64,000 nucleotides of DNA from JAATFS01 sp037145635 (GTDB taxonomy: Bacteria > Pseudomonadota > Gammaproteobacteria > Xanthomonadales > Xanthomonadaceae), in the NCBI GenBank assembly GCA_037145635.1, contig JBBCXB010000002.1:496001-560000 (forward strand), given 5' to 3'. Under the pieces are notes generated by a model. It had not been told where the DNA came from. It searched no databases and saw nothing but the letters and a program-made list of their open reading frames with translations. Both the position numbers and the translations under genes were made by a program. This document shows positions 15,462 through 25,205 of the stretch, one piece after another (position 1 is the stretch's first letter; every line of letters begins with the position of its first letter).

Positions 15462-16988
15462 ATGCCGACCCTTTCCCCCGTGTCCCCGCCCCTGCAGGAT
15501 GGCGATCTGCTTGCCGCCATCGACCTGGGTTCCAACAGTTTCCACATGGTGATCGCGCGCTACGTGCTCGGGCAGCTGCAGGTCGTGGACCGGTTGCGCG
15601 AGACCGTGCGCATGGCCGACGGCCTGGACGGCAAGGGCGGCCTCTCCAACGAGGCACGCCAGCGCGCGCTCGAGTGCCTGGCGCGCTTCGGCCAGCGCAT
15701 CCGCGAGGTGCCGTCGCTGCGCGTGCGCGCGCTGGCCACCAACACCGTGCGCCAGCTGCGCTCGCCGCAGACCTTCCTGATGCCGGCCGAGACCGCGCTC
15801 GGCCATGCCATCGAGGTGGTCAGCGGGCGCGAGGAAGCGCGCCTGATCTACCTGGGCGTGGCGCACGCGCAGCCGCCCAAGCCGGACGAGCGGCGCCTGG
15901 TGATCGACATCGGCGGCGGCTCGACCGAGTTCATCATCGGCCGCGGCTTCCAGACCCTGGAGCGCGAGAGCCTGCAGGCCGGCTGCATCGCCAGCACGCG
16001 GCGGTTCTTCCCCGGCGGCAAGCTGTCGAAGAAGAAGTGGAAGGACGCGCTGACCGAGATCGGCGCCGAGTTCCAGCAGTTCGCCAACCAGTACAAGGCG
16101 CTGGGCTGGCACGAGGCGATCGGCTCGTCCGGCACGCACAAGGCCATCGGCGAGATCTGCGCGGCGATGAAGCTGACCAAGGGCGCGATCACCGCGCAGG
16201 CGCTGCCCGCGCTGCGCGACGAACTGCTCAAGGCCAAGCGCATCGAGGACATCCAGCTGCCGGGCCTGTCGTCGGAGCGCCGCCCGATCATCGCCGGCGG
16301 CATCCTGGTGCTGGAGGCCGCGTTCCAGGCGCTGGGGCTGGAGAAGCTGATGGTCAGCAAGGCCGCCATGCGCGAGGGCATCCTGTACGACATGCTCGGC
16401 CGCGGCGGCGAGAACGATCCGCGCGACAGCTCGGTCGGGGCGCTGATGCAGCGCTACGGGATCGACGAGCACCAGGCCGAGCGCGTGGAGGGCACGGCAC
16501 GGCGCCTGTTCGACCAGGTGGCGGCGTCGTGGTCGCTGGGCGTGGACGACGAGCGCATGCTCGGCTGGGCCGCGCGCCTGCACGAGCTGGGCCTGATCAT
16601 CGCGCACAGCCAGTACCACGTGCACGGCAGCTACATCCTGGAGAACTCGGACATCGCCGGTTTCTCGCGGCAGGAGCAGCAGGTGCTGGCGGCGCTGGTG
16701 CGCACCCATCGCCGCAACGTGCCCAAGAGCGCATTCGAGGCCCTGCCCGACCGCCTGCTGCTGCCGGCGCGACGCAAGGCCGCGCTGCTGCGCCTGGCGG
16801 TGCTGCTGCACCGCGCGCACGAATCCGACCCGATCCCCACCCTCGAGCTCACCGCCGAGGACAACCGCCTGGCGCTGATCCTGTCGCAGCGCTGGATCGA
16901 TTCGCGGCCGCTGCTGCGCGCCGACCTGATCGGCGAGGTCGAAAGCATGGCCGGGCTCGGCATCGTGTTCAAGCCGTTTGTGGCCTGA
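15462..16988 (+). CDS. ppx: Exopolyphosphatase
   Basis: A 508-residue Ppx/GppA enzyme of the acetate-kinase/actin fold. The signatures are LLAAIDLGSNSFHMVIARY (phosphate-1 loop), VIDIGGGSTEFIIG (phosphate-2) and the catalytic-glutamate loop around EVVSGREEARLIYLG. The C-terminal HD-like domain (about 320-505) is present, so this is the long Ppx rather than a short GppA form. It removes terminal phosphate from polyphosphate, opposing Ppk1 encoded 44 bp upstream. Confidence 0.9.
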   Translation: MPTLSPVSPPLQDGDLLAAIDLGSNSFHMVIARYVLGQLQVVDRLRETVRMADGLDGKGGLSNEARQRALECLARFGQRIREVPSLRVRALATNTVRQLRSPQTFLMPAETALGHAIEVVSGREEARLIYLGVAHAQPPKPDERRLVIDIGGGSTEFIIGRGFQTLERESLQAGCIASTRRFFPGGKLSKKKWKDALTEIGAEFQQFANQYKALGWHEAIGSSGTHKAIGEICAAMKLTKGAITAQALPALRDELLKAKRIEDIQLPGLSSERRPIIAGGILVLEAAFQALGLEKLMVSKAAMREGILYDMLGRGGENDPRDSSVGALMQRYGIDEHQAERVEGTARRLFDQVAASWSLGVDDERMLGWAARLHELGLIIAHSQYHVHGSYILENSDIAGFSRQEQQVLAALVRTHRRNVPKSAFEALPDRLLLPARRKAALLRLAVLLHRAHESDPIPTLELTAEDNRLALILSQRWIDSRPLLRADLIGEVESMAGLGIVFKPFVA

Positions 16989-17019
16989 GGCCTGCGGCCT
17001 GCGGCCTCCGGCGGGAGTG

Positions 17020-17046
17020 GGGAATCGGGAATCGGGAATCGGGATG
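17020..17046 (+). repeat. Short 7-mer array GGGAATC (x3)
   Basis: Three GGGAATC heptamers (17020-17040) and a degenerate fourth follow ppx. Just before them lies another 7-periodic stretch, CCTGCGG repeated (about 16990-17008). The reverse-complement array at 17114-17139 faces it 70 bp away, so the two could fold back on each other. Confidence 0.85.
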
Positions 17047-17113
17047 GGTTGATCGCGGGGCCCGACATGTTGCGGGCCCGCGGACGTCGCCAGGCGGGCG
17101 CGACCCGCCGTTA

Positions 17114-17139
17114 CGAATCCCCATTCCCCATTCCCCGCC
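17114..17139 (-). repeat. Inverted 7-mer array, partner of 17020
   Basis: CGAATCCCCATTCCCCATTC and onward is the minus-strand form of the GGGAATC/GGGAATG array. Together with 17020-17046 it brackets the ppx-glycosyltransferase gap. Confidence 0.8.
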
Positions 17140-17220
17140 CCACATGTAATCACGGCGACTTCAAAGCGACACATGCGTGCCACCGGCGTCCGCGAAGCTG
17201 CGGCAAACGGGAGAACGGGC

Positions 17221-18357
17221 ATGCGCTACGCGATCGTCACCGAGACCTATCCACCGGAAGTCAACGGCGTGGCGCTGACGGTGCAGGGGCTGGAACTGGG
17301 CCTGCGCGCACGCGGCCACCAGGTAGAGGTGGTGCGCCCCCGCCAGGTCGGCGACGGCACCGGCGGCGCCGCCCTGCTGGTACGCGGCGCCGCGCTGCCG
17401 CGTTATCCCGGGCTGCGTTTCGGCCTGCCGGCCACCCAGCGCCTGACCCGCCACTGGCGCGCGACGCCACCGGATGCGGTCTACGTGGCGACCGAAGGCC
17501 CGCTGGGCTGGTCGGCGATGCGCGCCGCGCACCGGCTCGGCATCCCGGTCGCGACCGGCTTCCACACCCGCTTCGACGAGTACCTGTCCGACTACGGCGC
17601 GGCCTGGCTGCAGGGCACGGCGCTGCGCTGGATGCGGCGCTTCCACAACCAGGCCGAGGCCACGCTGGTGCCCACGCGCGAGCTGCAGCAATTCCTGCGC
17701 GACAGCGGCTTCGAGCGGGTACAGCTGCTGGCGCGGGCGGTCGACGGCCTGCAGTTCGATCCGCGGCGGCGCGATCCGGCGCTGCGCGCGGACTGGGGCA
17801 TCGAGGGCGAAGGCTTCGCCGCGATCTACGTCGGCCGCATCGCCAGCGAGAAGAACCTGCCGCTGGCGGTGCGCGCGTTCCGCCGGCTGCAGCAGGTGCG
17901 CCCCAAGGCGCGCTTCGTATGGGTCGGCGACGGCCCGATGCGGGAAAAGCTCGCGCACGAGAATCCGGACTTCATCTTCTGCGGCGTCCAGCGCGGCGAC
18001 GACCTGGCGCGCCATTTCGCCAGCGGCGACCTGTTCCTGTTCCCCAGCCGCAGCGAGACCTTCGGCAACGTCACGCTGGAGGCGATGGCCAGCGGCGTGG
18101 CCGCGGTCGCCTTCGACTACGGGGCCGCACGCGAGTACCTGCGCGACGGCGTCACCGGCGCCGCGGTGGCCAGCGACGAGGCCTTCGTGGCCGCGGCGGT
18201 GCGGCTGGCCGGCGACGATGCCGCGCGCCTGGCCATGGGCGCGGCCGCCGCCACCGCCATGAAGACGCTGCATCCCGAGCGGGTGGTGGCGGACTTCGAC
18301 GCACTGCTGCAGGGCCTGGGCTCGCCGCGGGGGCGCTATGCGGTCGACGCGGCTTGA
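17221..18357 (+). CDS. GT4-family glycosyltransferase (MgtA/PimB-like)
   Basis: A 378-residue GT-B retaining glycosyltransferase. The N-domain start MRYAIVTETYPPEVNGVALT is the acceptor-side motif of mannosyl/glucosyl lipid transferases. The C-domain has YVGRIASEKNLPLAVRAF (nucleotide-sugar binding) and the ExxxxxE-type motif in FPSRSETFGNVTLEAMASG. It likely adds a hexose to a diacylglycerol or phosphatidylinositol-type acceptor at the inner membrane; the sugar cannot be read from sequence. ATG 17221 is chosen at the conserved start; an upstream ATG at 17173 would add 16 atypical residues. Its end overlaps the PAP2 gene by 20 bp, indicating coupling to lipid phosphate removal. Confidence 0.8.
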   Translation: MRYAIVTETYPPEVNGVALTVQGLELGLRARGHQVEVVRPRQVGDGTGGAALLVRGAALPRYPGLRFGLPATQRLTRHWRATPPDAVYVATEGPLGWSAMRAAHRLGIPVATGFHTRFDEYLSDYGAAWLQGTALRWMRRFHNQAEATLVPTRELQQFLRDSGFERVQLLARAVDGLQFDPRRRDPALRADWGIEGEGFAAIYVGRIASEKNLPLAVRAFRRLQQVRPKARFVWVGDGPMREKLAHENPDFIFCGVQRGDDLARHFASGDLFLFPSRSETFGNVTLEAMASGVAAVAFDYGAAREYLRDGVTGAAVASDEAFVAAAVRLAGDDAARLAMGAAAATAMKTLHPERVVADFDALLQGLGSPRGRYAVDAA

Positions 18358-18877
18358 GCTCCTGCGCGGGCGCGAGACCCGCTGGTGCCGGCGTGCCAAC
18401 CACCTGTGCCGCCGCCTGCGCGTGCGCCGCTTCTTCGCCGCGATCAGCCGCCTCGGCGATGGGGTCTTCTGGTATGCGCTGATGGGGCTGCTGGTGGTCG
18501 TGGATGGGCTCGACGGCGTGCAGGCGTCGGCGCACATGGCCGTCACCGGCGTGCTGGCGCTGACCCTGTACAAGGCGCTCAAGCGCTGGACCCGGCGTCC
18601 GCGCCCCTATGCGGCGGACCTGCGCATCCGCGCCTGGGTGGCGCCCCTGGACGAATTCAGCTTCCCGTCCGGGCACACCCTGCATGCGGTGTCCTTCAGC
18701 ATCGTCGCCCTCGCCTACTACCCGTGGCTGGCGCCGCTGCTGGTGCCGTTCACCGCCTGCGTGGCGCTGTCGCGCGTGGTGCTGGGGCTGCACTACCCGA
18801 GCGACGTGCTCGCGGCCACGCTGATCGGTGCGGGGCTGGCCGGGCTGTCGCTGGCCGGGCCGTCGTTGGCGGGGTAG
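18338..18877 (+). CDS. PAP2-family membrane phosphatase
   Basis: A 179-residue type 2 phosphatidic acid phosphatase. The three catalytic motifs are in order: KRWTRRPRP (K-x6-RP), PSGHT with the catalytic histidine, and SRVVLGLHYPSD (SR-x5-H-x3-D). Hydrophobic helices alternate with these. It dephosphorylates a lipid phosphate such as phosphatidate, phosphatidylglycerophosphate or undecaprenyl pyrophosphate. It starts inside the glycosyltransferase gene (20-bp overlap), so the two act as a pair, perhaps making and glycosylating diacylglycerol. Confidence 0.85.
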   Translation: MRSTRLELLRGRETRWCRRANHLCRRLRVRRFFAAISRLGDGVFWYALMGLLVVVDGLDGVQASAHMAVTGVLALTLYKALKRWTRRPRPYAADLRIRAWVAPLDEFSFPSGHTLHAVSFSIVALAYYPWLAPLLVPFTACVALSRVVLGLHYPSDVLAATLIGAGLAGLSLAGPSLAG

Positions 18878-18894
18878 GCCGGGAGCGACGAGGC

Positions 18895-18956
18895 CGGGAT
18901 TCGGGATTCGGGATTCGGGATTCGGGATTCGGGTTCGGGGTTCGGGGTTCGGGATT
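18895..18956 (+). repeat. Tandem 7-bp array, CGGGATT/CGGGGTT
   Basis: Five CGGGATT, one shortened CGGGTT, two CGGGGTT and a final CGGGATT. It occupies the gap after the PAP2 gene, as the array at 7099 follows the Bax-inhibitor gene. Confidence 0.95.
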
Positions 18957-19032
18957 GGCAACAGCGCGGCGATCTGCGCTCGCGGCGTCGGGTGCTGCAA
19001 GTCCGGGGGGGGGGAGCAGGCGCCGCCGTCGA

Positions 19033-19060
19033 CGAATCCCCACGCCCGAATCCCCAATCG
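19033..19060 (-). repeat. Inverted copies of the 7-mer
   Basis: CGAATCCCCACGCCCGAATC and onward holds two reverse-complement 7-mers about 80 bp after the 18895 array, again placing the arrays in inverted arrangement just before the next gene (lpxH). Confidence 0.75.
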
Positions 19061-19084
19061 CGGCCGCTCAACTACACTAGCCGG

Positions 19085-19834
19085 ATGACGACCCTGTTCA
19101 TCTCCGATCTGCACCTGGACCCGGCACGGCCGGCGATCACCGAGCTGTTCCTGCGCTTCCTGCAGGACGAGGCGCGTACCGCGAAGGCGCTCTACATCCT
19201 GGGCGACCTGTTCGAGGCGTGGATCGGCGACGACACCCCGTCCGCGGCCGCCGATGCGGTCGCGGACGCGCTGCATGCGCTGGCCGATGCCGGCGTGCCG
19301 GTGTACTTCATGCCTGGCAACCGCGACTTCCTGGTGGGCGCCGACTACGCGCGCCGTGCCGGCTTCCGCATCCTGCCCGATCCGTGCGTGATCGACCTCT
19401 ACGGACGTCCCACCCTGCTGATGCACGGCGACCTGCTGTGCACCGACGACACCGCCTACCAGGCGTTCCGTGCGCAGACGCGCGACCCGGCGTTCCAGTC
19501 GCAGTTCCTGTCGCAGCCGCTGGCCGCGCGGGTGGCGTTCGCGCAGCAGGCGCGCGCGGCCAGCCAGGCGCGCCAGTCCGAGCTCAAGGCCGGCGACACC
19601 GCCAGCTTCGAGACCATCACCGATGTGGCGGCGGCCGAGGTCGAGACCACGTTCGCCCGCTACGACGTGGACCTGATGATCCACGGCCACACCCATCGCC
19701 CGGCGATCCACGCGCTGCAGGTAGGCGAGCGCGCCTGCACCCGGGTGGTGCTGGGCGACTGGTTCGAGCAGGGCTCGGTGCTGCGCGCCGACGCCGACGG
19801 GCTGGCGCTGGAGCGGTTGCCGCTGGCGCCCTGA
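19085..19834 (+). CDS. lpxH: UDP-2,3-diacylglucosamine diphosphatase LpxH
   Basis: A 249-residue calcineurin-like phosphoesterase for the fourth step of lipid A synthesis: it cleaves UDP-2,3-diacylglucosamine to lipid X and UMP. The metal-binding motifs are FISDLHLD, ILGDLFEAWIGDD, MPGNRDFLVG, MHGDLLC and IHGHTHRP, in that order and spacing. It acts at the cytoplasmic face of the inner membrane. ATG 19085 lies directly before the conserved MTTLFISDLHL; upstream sequence is repeat DNA. Confidence 0.93.
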   Translation: MTTLFISDLHLDPARPAITELFLRFLQDEARTAKALYILGDLFEAWIGDDTPSAAADAVADALHALADAGVPVYFMPGNRDFLVGADYARRAGFRILPDPCVIDLYGRPTLLMHGDLLCTDDTAYQAFRAQTRDPAFQSQFLSQPLAARVAFAQQARAASQARQSELKAGDTASFETITDVAAAEVETTFARYDVDLMIHGHTHRPAIHALQVGERACTRVVLGDWFEQGSVLRADADGLALERLPLAP

Positions 19835-20012
19835 CCGCGGCGCGGCCGGCCGTCGCTCGACGGTACCGGCGCGACCCGCTGCCCGGCATGCTGGCGTGTG
19901 GCGTGGCCGCCGCCGGCAGCCATTGAGATCAGGATCGCGGCGACGGCGGCAGGTCGGCGCACGCCCTAAGTGACGGGACGATCGTGCCGCCGCAGGCAAC
20001 CGTGCGCGCCGC

Positions 20013-20438
20013 TCAGTCGTCGGCGCGCCGGCGCTGTGCGTAGTCGACGTACTCGTCGTTGACCACGTCGTACCAGGACAGGGTGCCGTCGCGGGCCACG
20101 CGGTAGCGGTCGCGCACCGGGCTGGTCTGGGGATCGCCGGGACAGCCGTTGCCATGACGCTCGCGCGCGGCGAACTCGAATGCGCCCTCGCCGGCGTCGG
20201 GATCCGGCGTCTCGGCGACGAACGCCACGCAGCCGTCGGGATAGACGCCATCGCTGCGCAGCCGCCTGGCCAGCGCGTCCAGCGCGCGATCCTCGGGCGT
20301 GGCCGCGGCGGTCGCCGGCCCGGCATGCGGCTGCGCGGTGGCCGGCGCACGCGCCGGGGCGTCGTCGGACTGTTGGCGACAGCCCAGCAACAGCGCCGCG
20401 GTCATGAGCATCGCGCCGCAGCGCACGGTAACGGACAT
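20013..20438 (-). CDS. Putative lipoprotein of unknown function
   Basis: A 141-residue protein. MSVTVRCGAMLMTAALLLGC is a signal peptide ending in a good lipobox (LLLG-C, cysteine at 20), so a lipid anchor is expected. The mature part has an Ala/Pro-rich linker, then a small domain with two more cysteines (DGCVAF, GNGCPGD) and a C-terminal stretch ending RYRVARDGTLSWYDVVNDEY. No known family. It is flanked by lpxH on the other strand and a secreted protease behind it; a separate transcript is likely. Confidence 0.7.
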   Translation of the reverse strand: MSVTVRCGAMLMTAALLLGCRQQSDDAPARAPATAQPHAGPATAAATPEDRALDALARRLRSDGVYPDGCVAFVAETPDPDAGEGAFEFAARERHGNGCPGDPQTSPVRDRYRVARDGTLSWYDVVNDEYVDYAQRRRADD

Positions 20439-20531
20439 GGTCTCTCCCCCGGTCGACAGGACGAGCCGGAAACGGCCGGCCCATCACGTCAGCATAGCGC
20501 AAGCGACCGGAGGCACGCCTTGCCGCAGCGG

Positions 20532-20559
20532 TCCGCTCCGGCGCCTGCGCCGGAGCGGA
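20532..20559 (-). terminator. Hairpin after the metallopeptidase gene
   Basis: TCCGCTCCGGCGC at 20532-20544 pairs with GCGCCGGAGCGGA at 20547-20559, just after the stop of the minus-strand peptidase gene. No thymine run follows, so it may be a stabilising 3' hairpin rather than a full terminator. Confidence 0.45.
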
Positions 20560-20568
20560 TGGCCGACC

Positions 20569-21822
20569 TCAGCGGAAGCCGGCGATGGTGGCCTTGGTGT
20601 TGACCAGCACGCGCTGGTTGTCGGCGGTGCTGGCGTTGCCCATCGGCACGCCGTTGTAGGACACGTTGGGGTTGGACCAGTAGTTCAGCCGCGGGCAGCT
20701 GGTGCTGCAGTCGTAGGCCATGATCGTGCGCCAGCTGTTGCCGTAGCGGTAGCCGTGCCCGTAGGCGTACGGCGAGGTGCTGGGGTCGTTGGTGGCGTCG
20801 TGGCGGGCGCTCTGCAGGTGGCCGATCTCGTGCGCGAAGCTGTAGTAGCCGGTGGCGCAGTCCCAGTACACCGAGGCGAAGGCGGTGGCGGCGGTGGAGC
20901 CGATGCCCGAGGCCAGCCCGCAGTAGCTGGTGTTGTCCAGCAGGATCACCGCGACGTCGGCGGCGGTGCTGTTGCGGCTGGTGTGGATGCTGTCCATGTA
21001 GCCGTCGCTGGTGCCGCGGAACCGCGACAGGTCGGTGCTGAAGTCGCCCGACTCGGTGTAGCTGGTGGTCTCGTAGCCGGCCAGCTGCAGGGTGATGCCG
21101 ACGTTGCTGTTGGTATAGCCCTGGTTGGCCTCGGCCACCGCCAGCTGCACCAGCGACTGCATGTTGCCGCCATAGGCGGTCACCGCCTTGTTGGTCGCCA
21201 CCACCAGCACGCGGATGGTGGCCGGCGACCCGGACGAGGCGGCGGCCGCGCTCACGCGGCCATCGCCGGCCGCCGGCATCGCGATGGTGGGCAGCACGTT
21301 GTAGTCGGACGGGTGGTCCGGCGGCAGGCGGCTTTCGTCGACCTCCACCAGCACGTGGCGGCCGTTGGCGAGCGGGCGCAGGCGATAGAGCTTGCCGGCG
21401 CGGCGAATGGTGCCGGTGACGGTGTCGCCGCTGCGAACCAGGATCGCCGAGTTCAACGGGTCGACGCCGGACAGGGTGCGCGCGCGGGTGCCGGCGGCGG
21501 TGCCCAGGTTGCCGTACCAGACGCTGTCGCCGCCCTCCAGGGTCTCCACCTTGGCCTGGGTCGCGGTGAGGGTCTGGCCATCGAGCGCGAACTCCAGCAG
21601 CTTCTCGCCCGGCGCCACGGCGCTGGCGTCGAGCGCCACCACCTGCACCCCGGCGGTCGAGGGCGTGGCCAGGATCCGCGTCAGCGCCGGCTCGGCCGCG
21701 GTCGCGCCGGCCCGGCTGACGTAGTTGCTGGCCTGGAACAGCGGCTTGCCGGCGGCCGAGGCCGATCCGGCCAGGCACAATGCGATGACACCCACAGCGT
21801 TGCACATCGACTTCGACTTCAT
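20569..21822 (-). CDS. Secreted zinc metallopeptidase, M72 (peptidyl-Asp) type
   Basis: A 417-residue protein with a signal peptide (MKSKSMCNAVGVIALCLAGS, cut near ASA). A propeptide-like N-half (about 25-195) follows, then a metzincin catalytic domain: zinc motif HEIGHLQSARH at 331-341 and Met-turn IMAYD at 367-371. Four cysteines in the catalytic domain could form disulfides. The catalytic half resembles the M72 peptidyl-Asp endopeptidases (AspN-like) of pseudomonads and xanthomonads; a general reprolysin-like assignment is the fallback. The start ATG 21822 follows AGGAGAG. It is probably exported and self-processed, serving extracellular protein digestion. Confidence 0.8.
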   Translation of the reverse strand: MKSKSMCNAVGVIALCLAGSASAAGKPLFQASNYVSRAGATAAEPALTRILATPSTAGVQVVALDASAVAPGEKLLEFALDGQTLTATQAKVETLEGGDSVWYGNLGTAAGTRARTLSGVDPLNSAILVRSGDTVTGTIRRAGKLYRLRPLANGRHVLVEVDESRLPPDHPSDYNVLPTIAMPAAGDGRVSAAAASSGSPATIRVLVVATNKAVTAYGGNMQSLVQLAVAEANQGYTNSNVGITLQLAGYETTSYTESGDFSTDLSRFRGTSDGYMDSIHTSRNSTAADVAVILLDNTSYCGLASGIGSTAATAFASVYWDCATGYYSFAHEIGHLQSARHDATNDPSTSPYAYGHGYRYGNSWRTIMAYDCSTSCPRLNYWSNPNVSYNGVPMGNASTADNQRVLVNTKATIAGFR

Positions 21823-22062
21823 GTCGTCTCTCCTGAGCGTTGATGAGTTGGTGCGCGTCCCCGCCCCTGCCGGGACCGCCATAGGTGGCGCGATCGGCGC
21901 CGGAAAGCAAGCCGTCGTCGAAGCGGTATGCCGAAGTGTGACCGGGGCCGGCCGTGCGGCGCCGATTGCATCATTCAATCGCAAAGCTGAGGCGTTCAGA
22001 CCCTAACGGCCGGCGGCCCCGGGACGACCGCCGGAAGCGTCCCGGCGGGCCCGCTGCCCGCG

Positions 22063-22896
22063 TCAGCCGGCCTGTTCCAGCAGGCTCGCCAGCTCGTCCT
22101 CGTCGAACCCGGCCAGCAGGCGCGCCTCGCGGTTGAACGGGCCGTGCAGATAGCCGCCGGCGTACTCGGCCAGCAGTTCGCGGAAGCGCGCGCGCGGTTC
22201 GACCCCGGCGCGTTCGCAGTACCAGCGGTACCAGCGCGAACCGGCGGCGACGTGCGCCACCTCCTCGCGCAGGATGAGCTCGAGGATCTCGACGGTGGCC
22301 GGGTCGCCGAGCGCGCGCAGCTTGACGATCATGCCCGGGGTCACGTCGAGCCCGCGCGCCTCCAGCACGCGCGGCACCAGCGCCATTCGCGCCAGGCCGT
22401 CGTGCGCGGTCTTCTCGCACATCTCCCAGAGCCCGTTGTGCGCGTCGAAGTCGCCGTAGGCGTGGCCGAGCGCGTGCAGCCGTTCGCGCAGCAGCGTGAA
22501 GTGGCGCGACTCGTCGTGGGCCACCGCCACCCAGTCGGCATAGAAGCCCGCGGGCAGCCCGCGGAAGCGGTAGACCGCGTCCCAGGCCAGGTCGATCGCA
22601 TTGAGCTCGATGTGCGCGATGGCGTGGATGAAGGCGGCGCGCCCCTCGGCACTGCCCAGCCCGCGCCGCGGCAGCGCGCGCGGATGCACCAGCCGCGGCC
22701 GCTCGGGACGGCCGGGCATACCGATCGGCCGCGGCTCGGGCGCCTGCTCCGGCACCCGCAGCCGGCCGGCCGCAAACGCGGCGGCATGCGCCTGGGTCAG
22801 CGCGACCTTGTCGGCCGGATCGGCCGCGGCCAGGCATTGCCGCGCGGCCTCGAACAGGCTGCCGGCGGGCGCGTCCGCCGCCGCGGTCGCCTCCAT
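22063..22896 (-). CDS. DUF455 ferritin-like protein
   Basis: A 277-residue helical protein of the DUF455 family. The four-helix bundle carries carboxylate/histidine motifs typical of di-iron ferritin-like folds: HIELNAIDLAWD (E and H), VAHDESRHF, and LREEVAHVAAG. Function is unproven; related MiaE-type proteins hydroxylate tRNA. It begins 10 bp after the purF stop on the same strand, so it is the last gene of the cvpA-purF run. A link to nucleotide or tRNA metabolism is only positional. Confidence 0.8.
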   Translation of the reverse strand: MEATAAADAPAGSLFEAARQCLAAADPADKVALTQAHAAAFAAGRLRVPEQAPEPRPIGMPGRPERPRLVHPRALPRRGLGSAEGRAAFIHAIAHIELNAIDLAWDAVYRFRGLPAGFYADWVAVAHDESRHFTLLRERLHALGHAYGDFDAHNGLWEMCEKTAHDGLARMALVPRVLEARGLDVTPGMIVKLRALGDPATVEILELILREEVAHVAAGSRWYRWYCERAGVEPRARFRELLAEYAGGYLHGPFNREARLLAGFDEDELASLLEQAG

Positions 22897-22906
22897 CGCC
22901 GCGCCC

Positions 22907-24373
<1,467 letters not shown>

Positions 24374-24403
24374 GGTGCGCGTTCTCCGCTGCGGCCGGGG
24401 CCG

Positions 24404-25141
24404 CTACTGTGAAGGTGGCCGTGCCTGGCCTTGGGACTCGACCCGGGCCGGGTCGCGTTCTCCGCCGCGGACCTGCGCCGGATCGATGTTGGCGGGCAGC
24501 GCCTGCGCCGGATCACGCCCGTCGCCGGCCGCCTGGCCCGCCGGTTGGCCCAGGGCGCGGCTCACCGTGTCCTTCAGGCCGGACCCGGACAGTGCCCCGC
24601 CCAGGCCGCCATTATCGCCTGCGAGCGGCAGCTTGCCCAAATCCATCGCCGGCAGTTTGTCCAAGTTCATGTCCGGGACGCGCCAGTTGGGCAGCTGTGC
24701 GCGCATCCAGCCCGCGCCCGGCTGCAGTACCGGCAGCAGCAGCGACTGTCGCCACGCCGGCTCGCCGGTGAGCGGGGTGAAGCTCATCAGCAGTACCAGC
24801 ACGCAGGCGAGGACGCCGCCGCGCACCACGCCCAGGCCGAAGCCCAGGGTGCGGTCCATGCCGCCCAGGCGCACCGCGTCCACGCCGGCGCGCACCACCA
24901 TGCCCAGCACCGCCACGCTGACCAGCACGCCGACGAACACCATCGCGTAGCCGCCGAAATACTGGGTGGCGGTGGGCGCGCGGCCGTCGGCCAGCCAGGT
25001 CGCGGCCGGGCCGCCGAACTGGAACGTCGCCCAGCCCGCCAGCAGCCACGACAGCGTGCCCACCACGATTCCCACGAACCCGCGCAACAGTCCCAGCAGG
25101 GCCGAGACCAGGATGACCGCGCCGAGCACCAGGTCGATCAC
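24404..25141 (-). CDS. cvpA: CvpA-family inner-membrane protein
   Basis: A 245-residue protein. Four hydrophobic segments (about 2-20, 25-43, 60-82 and 99-120) make the CvpA membrane core, beginning MIDLVLGAVILVSALLGLLR. The C-terminal tail (about 125-245) is hydrophilic and longer than in E. coli (162 residues). CvpA is needed for colicin V export and bile or envelope-stress resistance; its molecular role is unclear. GTG 25141 is chosen since GGAG sits 8 bp upstream and the family start aligns there. It is encoded between the SPOR protein and purF. Confidence 0.85.
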   Translation of the reverse strand: MIDLVLGAVILVSALLGLLRGFVGIVVGTLSWLLAGWATFQFGGPAATWLADGRAPTATQYFGGYAMVFVGVLVSVAVLGMVVRAGVDAVRLGGMDRTLGFGLGVVRGGVLACVLVLLMSFTPLTGEPAWRQSLLLPVLQPGAGWMRAQLPNWRVPDMNLDKLPAMDLGKLPLAGDNGGLGGALSGSGLKDTVSRALGQPAGQAAGDGRDPAQALPANIDPAQVRGGERDPARVESQGQARPPSQ

Positions 25142-25205
25142 GCCACACGCTCCGGCGCCCGGCGCATCGGGGCCGGCGCGGCCTCTCCAGGGCGGGAGCG
25201 ACCCA